Source: Candidatus Sulfopaludibacter sp. SbA3
GTDB lineage: Bacteria > Acidobacteriota > Vicinamibacteria > Vicinamibacterales > UBA2999
Direction of reading: 5' to 3'
Length of the DNA: 10,233 bases
Assembly (NCBI GenBank): GCA_945866285.1
Contig: CAMBHC010000063.1
Coordinates: forward strand, 1 to 10,233
The notes under the pieces were generated by a model. It had not been told where the DNA came from. It did not search any database and saw only the letters and a list, made by a program, of their open reading frames with translations. Numbering within the stretch: the first letter of the stretch is position 1; every line of letters starts with the position of its first letter. A program made the translations under genes and the position numbers. This document shows, one piece after another, positions 6,761 to 10,233 of the stretch.

Positions 6761-8149
6761 ATGACTATTCGACGAAGCGCAATCGGATTCCTGTGGCTGT
6801 TTGCGCTGGCCGGGTGCGAGTTCGAGCATCCGCTGTCGCCAACGGCGCCAAGCCAGGTTCGCGGCGGTGGCGGCAATACCGCCGGCATCGCGACCGTGTC
6901 GGCCAGGACGGTGAGCTTTCCGGACACCATCATCGGTTCCACACGCACGCAGTCCTTTGAGATCGTCATCGACACGCTCTGGTCGGACGACGACCTCAGG
7001 ATCGACACGACGACCGGTCATGTCGACACGGCCTTTGACGTGGAGCACACCTGCGACACCGACGATCGATGGGAGACCCCGACGCCGAAGCGGTGCGTGG
7101 TGAGGGTGACGGCATTCAGGCCCGCGCTGAACACGCCGCCCAGTACCGTGATCACGCGCAAGGTGATCGTCAGCCGTTACGAAGACGATCAACTGTGGAA
7201 TAGCGGCGAGATCACGATTTCAGGGCGAGCCATTGCGGCGGCGCCGTTTTCGTTTGCCAGCGACCCGCTCGATTTTGGCGGCGTCGAGAGCGGCGAGAGC
7301 AAGACGTTGTCGATTCGCGTGACGGCCGATCAGGGTGACACCGCGGTGGTGCTGCAGCTGGTCCAGTTGGGCGAGCGATTTTCCATCTCCGAGAACGGCT
7401 GCCTAGCCGGGATGTCGCGAGGGGAATCGTGCGTGATCGAGCTGCTCTATGAGCCCGAAAAGATTGGCGTATCCGATCAAGCTGAGCTGCGTCTCTTCTA
7501 TCCGGGCGGGCCGATCAATACCGTGCGCCTCAGCGGCGTGTCGCTGGGTGGACAAAAGATCACGTTCGACGATCTGCCGGATCGCCTGCTCGACTCCAGG
7601 CCGCTGACACTGTCGGCGACGGCCAGCTCCGGTCTGCCGGTCACCTTCACGAGCCGGACGCCGGTTGTGTGCACGGTGTCTGGCGTGTTGCTGTCGATGT
7701 TGTCGGCCGGCACCTGCATCATTGCCGCGGACCAGGCCGGCAACGGCGTCTATGTCCGCGCCGAGACCGTCGCTCAGTACTTCAAGATCGACAAACATTC
7801 GCAGGAGATCGAGTTCGACCCGCCGGAGGATCGACCGTGGTCGGAGAATCAGTTCGAGATCATCGCGACCGCCGACTCGGGTCTGCCGGTCACGCTGAAA
7901 AGCTCGACGCTAATGGTGTGCTCAGTGGTGGGCAGGACCGTTCTCCTGCACGGCATCGGCACCTGCCGGATCGTGGCCACCCAGGCGGGCAACCATTTCT
8001 TTGACGCCAAGACCGAGGTGATCGCCTTCCAGGTTACCAATCCCGACGAGCCTAAACCCGTCGAGCCTGAACCGGGCGAGCCTGAACCGGAATCCGGCAC
8101 CACGGGCGTCAAGGGGGCCAAGAAGAAGAAAGAAGGTAAAGGCATGTAG
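6761..8149 (+). CDS. Lipoprotein with ASH-like and repeated Ig-like domains
   Basis: A 462-residue secreted lipoprotein. The ATG at 6761 is chosen over an in-frame TTG at 6755 because it gives a compact signal peptide (MTIRRSAIGFLWLFALAGC) and is preceded by AGG at a 6-nt spacing. The lipobox is LAGC with the acylated Cys at residue 19. Residues ~46-156 and ~162-260 look like two ASH/choice-of-anchor-D-type beta domains ('PLDFGGVESGESKTLSIRV'). Residues 265-343 and 348-425 are two copies of an Ig-like repeat with 'SGLPVTF/L..S.T..VC.V'. Each beta domain holds a pair of cysteines (98/112, 214/224, 304/319, 387/402), suggesting disulfides in an oxidising compartment. A Pro/Glu-rich linker (429-444) and a Lys-rich tail (449-462) end the protein. 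Such repeats usually serve adhesion or structural roles. It starts 7 nt after the cyclase stop, so it is the third gene of the operon. I assign no specific ligand. Confidence 0.82.
   Translation: MTIRRSAIGFLWLFALAGCEFEHPLSPTAPSQVRGGGGNTAGIATVSARTVSFPDTIIGSTRTQSFEIVIDTLWSDDDLRIDTTTGHVDTAFDVEHTCDTDDRWETPTPKRCVVRVTAFRPALNTPPSTVITRKVIVSRYEDDQLWNSGEITISGRAIAAAPFSFASDPLDFGGVESGESKTLSIRVTADQGDTAVVLQLVQLGERFSISENGCLAGMSRGESCVIELLYEPEKIGVSDQAELRLFYPGGPINTVRLSGVSLGGQKITFDDLPDRLLDSRPLTLSATASSGLPVTFTSRTPVVCTVSGVLLSMLSAGTCIIAADQAGNGVYVRAETVAQYFKIDKHSQEIEFDPPEDRPWSENQFEIIATADSGLPVTLKSSTLMVCSVVGRTVLLHGIGTCRIVATQAGNHFFDAKTEVIAFQVTNPDEPKPVEPEPGEPEPESGTTGVKGAKKKKEGKGM
7553..8035 (+). repeat. Two-copy Ig-like protein repeat, period 83 residues
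   Basis: Copy A (7553-7789) and copy B (7802-8035) encode related domains that start with Q[KE]I.FD and share ATA.SGLPVT, S.T..VC.V, GTC.I.A.QAGN. The two cysteines in each copy are 15 residues apart, and the period from copy to copy is 83 codons. The DNA has diverged well beyond the protein motifs, so this is an old internal duplication. Confidence 0.8.
8048..8092 (+). repeat. Three-copy 15-bp tandem repeat coding for an E-P-x-P linker
   Basis: Three adjacent 15-bp units (8048-8062, 8063-8077, 8078-8092) follow the pattern GAGCCTGAACCGGGC with a few changes. Each encodes Glu-Pro-(Lys/Glu)-Pro-(Val/Gly/Glu). Copy number of such in-frame repeats can change by slippage without breaking the frame, altering the length of the stiff acidic linker near the lipoprotein C-terminus. 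Confidence 0.8.
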
Positions 8150-8190
8150 GATTTGCGACGAGCGACTCCAAGCACCAACCTGCCTCGCCA

Positions 8191-8206
8191 TCATCGAAGG
8201 CGATGA
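8191..8206. terminator. Weak hairpin in the convergent spacer
   Basis: TCATCG (8191-8196) can pair with CGATGA (8201-8206) around an AAGG loop. It lies in the 91-bp spacer between the lipoprotein gene and the oppositely oriented reductase gene, where a two-way terminator would be expected. There is no T-tract on either side and the stem is only 6 bp, so it is at best a weak candidate; rho-dependent termination is equally possible. Nothing else recognisable was found in 8150-8240. Confidence 0.2.
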
Positions 8207-8240
8207 CGTGGAGCGTGGTCAACTGGCCTTCGACCATCGG

Positions 8241-9230
8241 TCATAGCGTCAGCTCCGTTCCGGTCCCGGTTTCCACCGCTCGTCGCAGCACCAGGTCGGC
8301 CGCCACCACGTCTTCGACCGCCATGCCCAGCGACTTGAAGATCGTCACGTCGGTATCGTTCTGGCGGCCTTCGGCGCGGCCGAGCACCACCTCGCCGAGC
8401 TCGCCGCGGATGTGAGCGGCCGTGAACAGGCCGTCGGCGATGCCTAACACCACATCACCAGATTCGACCAATGCCGCGGCACGCGAATCGACAAAAAGAC
8501 GAGCGCGCGCGACGAGAGCCGGATCCATCTCCCGCTGCTCTGGCCGGCATGCCCCGACAGAGACGACATGCGCGCCGGCGCCGACCCACGCGCTGTCGAG
8601 CACCGGGGTGGGCGAGGACGTGACGAGCACAATCAGATCAGCACCGCGAACGGCCTCTTCGGCGGTGGTGGTGGCGCGAATGGCCGCGGTCACATGTCCA
8701 CTCATGTCGCTGACGAAGCGATCGCGGCTGGCGGCCTTCGGCGACCACACGCGCACGTCCTTCAGTTGGCGCACGTTCGCGAAGGCTTCGAGGTGGCTGC
8801 GCGCCTGCACGCCGGTGCCGATGATGGCCATGGTCGACGCGTCGGCCTTCGCGAGGAACCGCGCTGACACCGCCGACACGGCGGCCGTTCTTGCCTCGGT
8901 GATGTAGCGGCCGTCCATGAGCGCCTGCAGCGACCCCGTCTCTGGATCGAGCAGCAGGATCGTCGCCAGGTGCGATGGCAAGTTCTTGGACGGGTTGTCG
9001 GCGAACACCGTGACCAGCTTGGCGCCGAGGCTCCCGGGCGTCGGCACATACGCCGGCATCAGGCCGAAGTACGCCTTGGTCGGGCCCACCATCAGCACCG
9101 ATCGGACGGGTTGCAGCACCTCGCCGGCGGAAAAACGTGCGAGCGCCGCCTCCATGGCGGCGACGAGATCGTCCATCGGCAGAAGTGACTGGACTTGTTG
9201 TTCGTTCAGGAGGCGAAAGTGTTGAGCCAT
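8241..9230 (-). CDS. Ornithine cyclodeaminase/mu-crystallin family NAD(P)-dependent reductase, probably acting on a cyclic imine
   Basis: A 329-residue protein of usual family length. The ATG at 9230 (MAQHFRLLNEQQV) is chosen over the upstream start at 9341, which would add 37 Arg/His-rich residues unlike the family. Visible signatures: Arg43, Lys71 in 'GAKLVTVF' (the active-site lysine position), Arg114 in 'ITEARTAAVSA', a Rossmann loop 'IIGTGVQARSH' (137-146), 'VGACRPEQREMD' (225-236), and the C-terminal 'FKSLGMAVEDVVAADL'. True ornithine cyclodeaminases carry a GDCPGKTE-type motif where this protein has GACRPEQRE, so I favour a ketimine reductase, such as delta1-pyrroline-2-carboxylate reductase, over ornithine cyclodeaminase; alanine dehydrogenase is another option. 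It overlaps the end of the deacylase gene by 25 nt, which implies co-transcription and probable coupling; no good ribosome binding site is seen. The divergent proline-racemase-family gene supports a role in hydroxyproline breakdown. Confidence 0.85.
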   Translation of the reverse strand: MAQHFRLLNEQQVQSLLPMDDLVAAMEAALARFSAGEVLQPVRSVLMVGPTKAYFGLMPAYVPTPGSLGAKLVTVFADNPSKNLPSHLATILLLDPETGSLQALMDGRYITEARTAAVSAVSARFLAKADASTMAIIGTGVQARSHLEAFANVRQLKDVRVWSPKAASRDRFVSDMSGHVTAAIRATTTAEEAVRGADLIVLVTSSPTPVLDSAWVGAGAHVVSVGACRPEQREMDPALVARARLFVDSRAAALVESGDVVLGIADGLFTAAHIRGELGEVVLGRAEGRQNDTDVTIFKSLGMAVEDVVAADLVLRRAVETGTGTELTL

Positions 9231-10120
9231 TTGTGTGCTGCGGTCCGAATGGTATTGGCGTGAATGGTGACGATGGCGTCGATATCTGGAGCGTAGCCGC
9301 CGCTCATGGAGATGGCAAGCGGCAATCCGGCCTGCCGGCACGCGCCAACCACGAGCTCGTCGCGCCGGCGCAGGCCATCGATGGTCAGCTTCAGGCGGCC
9401 GAGGCGATCGCCCTCGTACGGATCGGCGCCGGCAAGATAAAAGACGAAATCCGGTCGGTGTCCGTCCAGCACCGATGGCAGGTGGGCCTGCAACAACGAG
9501 AGATACTCCTCGTCGCCGGTGCCGTCGTTCAGCGGCACGTCAAGATCGCTGACCTCTTTGCGGAACGGGAAGTTCCGGGCGCCGTGCATCGAGAACGTGA
9601 ACACCGAGGCATCACTGGCAAAAATCGCGGCCGTGCCGTTGCCTTGATGCACATCCAGATCGACGATGGCGATGCGGCGGGCGTGCTGGTCGCGCTGCAG
9701 GACGCGCGAGGCGACGGCGACGTCATTGAACACGCAGAAACCCTCGCCGCGGTCGGCAAACGCATGATGTGTGCCGCCGGCCAGGTTGGCCGCGGCGCCG
9801 TCATCGAGGGCGGCGCGGGCCGCGGCAATCGTGGCACCGACCGAGCGCCGCGCGCGCTCGACCATTTGCGGCGACCACGGGAACCCGATGCGGCGCTGGA
9901 CGTCTGCCGGGACCGTGCCGTTAGCCACCGCCTCCACGTACACCGGGTCGTGCACCAGGCGCAGGTCGTCCCAGTCTGCTGCCGGCGCCTCATGAAGTTG
10001 CTCCGGCGCGATGATGCCCTCGGCCAGGATCCGTTCGCGCAAGCGCGAGTACTTGGCCATGGGGAACTTGTGGCCGTCCGGGAGCGGCAGGACGAAGTGA
10101 TCCGAGTAGAAGGCGCGCAT
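9206..10120 (-). CDS. Histone-deacetylase-fold zinc deacylase (HDAC/acetoin-utilisation family, class IV-like)
   Basis: A 304-residue single-domain hydrolase of usual length for bacterial members. It is expected to remove acyl groups from an amine or lysine in the cytoplasm. Catalytic features are complete: His118-His119 in 'GGTHHAFADRGEGFCVFND', zinc ligands Asp156 and His158 in 'VDLDVHQGNGT', the third ligand Asp233 in 'LAGADPYEGDRLG', and the transition-state Tyr276 in 'SMSGGYAPD'. The 'GADPYEGDRLG.L.LT' pattern is the style of the class IV (HDAC11-like) branch. No signal peptide. The ATG at 10120 begins right at the family N-terminus (MRAFYSDHF), with GGA about 10 nt upstream. It is the first gene of a two-gene operon with the reductase and is divergent from a proline-racemase-family gene. 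The substrate cannot be told from sequence; bacterial relatives act on acetylated proteins, polyamines or other small acylated amines. Confidence 0.92.
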   Translation of the reverse strand: MRAFYSDHFVLPLPDGHKFPMAKYSRLRERILAEGIIAPEQLHEAPAADWDDLRLVHDPVYVEAVANGTVPADVQRRIGFPWSPQMVERARRSVGATIAAARAALDDGAAANLAGGTHHAFADRGEGFCVFNDVAVASRVLQRDQHARRIAIVDLDVHQGNGTAAIFASDASVFTFSMHGARNFPFRKEVSDLDVPLNDGTGDEEYLSLLQAHLPSVLDGHRPDFVFYLAGADPYEGDRLGRLKLTIDGLRRRDELVVGACRQAGLPLAISMSGGYAPDIDAIVTIHANTIRTAAHKWLNTFAS

Positions 10121-10155
10121 GCGTGCGAGTCCAAGTGTATTCTCAGCTAAGCCGC
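10121..10155. promoter_or_regulatory. 35-bp divergent intergenic region
   Basis: The deacylase start (10120, minus) and the racemase-family start (10156, plus) are only 35 bp apart. Any promoters must overlap each other or extend into the coding sequences, which would make shared control of both transcripts easy. I see no convincing -10/-35 hexamers and no clear operator palindrome in the 35 bp. Confidence 0.3.
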
Positions 10156-10233
10156 ATGATTCATCGCATCAAGACCATCGATTCGCACACCGCCGGCGAG
10201 CCGCTCAGGCTGGTGATTTACGGCCTGCCCAGT
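10156..10233 (+). CDS. Proline racemase family protein (3' partial): hydroxyproline epimerase or trans-3-hydroxyproline dehydratase
   Basis: Only the first 26 codons are in the window. The start ATG is followed by 'IHRIKTIDSHTAGEPLRLVI', the conserved N-terminus of the proline racemase superfamily (I.TIDSHTaGEP.R.V..G.P). Members include proline racemase, 4-hydroxyproline 2-epimerase and trans-3-hydroxy-L-proline dehydratase. They are told apart by the two active-site positions (Cys/Cys, or Cys/Thr for the dehydratase, Ser in some epimerases), which lie beyond the right edge. The wording AGEPLR is what I associate with the dehydratase branch, but this is weak. The adjacent mu-crystallin-family reductase fits the dehydratase route, in which the product delta1-pyrroline-2-carboxylate is reduced to L-proline. 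No clear ribosome binding site precedes the ATG. Confidence 0.85.
   Translation, partial: MIHRIKTIDSHTAGEPLRLVIYGLPS

Noticed and set aside
8109..8237. 42-codon minus-strand ORF downstream of the reductase (starts MVEGQLTTLHVIAFDDGE)
   Set aside because: The first part looks somewhat protein-like, but the second half is antisense to the lipoprotein's Lys-rich tail, and there is no ribosome binding site or recognised family.
9231..9341. Upstream start for the reductase adding 37 residues
   Set aside because: The extension is Arg/His-rich and lies within the deacylase coding sequence in another frame; the family N-terminus begins at the ATG at 9230.
9137..10150. 337-codon plus-strand ORF antisense to the deacylase
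   Set aside because: The minus strand encodes an HDAC-fold enzyme with complete catalytic residues; the plus-strand product has no motif and is a high-GC shadow.

Overview
The window is about 10 kb of high-GC bacterial DNA with a Gram-negative envelope: there is a predicted outer-membrane barrel, a lipobox lipoprotein and a periplasmic sensor domain. The gene mix (FecR/TPR/barrel protein, CHASE2 cyclase, Ig-like lipoprotein with a 'SGLPVTF' repeat, hydroxyproline-type enzymes) is reminiscent of Acidobacteriota or a similar soil lineage. That assignment is an impression from protein style, not a demonstrated placement.

Layout. (1) 3-638 (+) is the 3' end of a MscS-type mechanosensitive channel with a C-terminal cyclic-nucleotide-binding domain; its 5' part lies outside the window. 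(2) 635-1115 has no intact gene. On the minus strand it holds a decayed C-terminal piece of a DNA cytosine-5 methyltransferase and a 43-codon ORF in the same frame, in DNA of lower GC than its surroundings. (3) 1116-8149 (+) is a tight three-gene operon: a 1221-residue FecR-TPR-beta-barrel exported protein, a 656-residue CHASE2 class III nucleotide cyclase, and a lipoprotein with Ig-like and ASH-like domains. Gene gaps are 1 and 7 nt. (4) 8150-8240 is a short convergent spacer. (5) 10120-8241 (-) is a two-gene operon: a histone-deacetylase-fold deacylase followed, with a 25-nt overlap, by an ornithine cyclodeaminase/mu-crystallin family reductase. (6) Divergent from it, 35 bp away, a proline racemase/hydroxyproline epimerase/dehydratase family gene starts at 10156 and runs off the end.

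How the genes may work together. The central operon looks like an envelope-spanning signalling unit: an exported FecR/TPR/barrel protein and a lipoprotein on the outside, and an inner-membrane cyclase with a periplasmic CHASE2 sensor that makes a cyclic nucleotide in the cytoplasm. The nearby channel with a cyclic-nucleotide-binding domain is a candidate effector. This is inferred from domains and proximity only. The right-hand block fits breakdown of hydroxyproline or related imino acids: a proline-racemase-family enzyme could yield a cyclic imine that the mu-crystallin-family reductase converts to proline. The role of the deacylase in that set is unclear.
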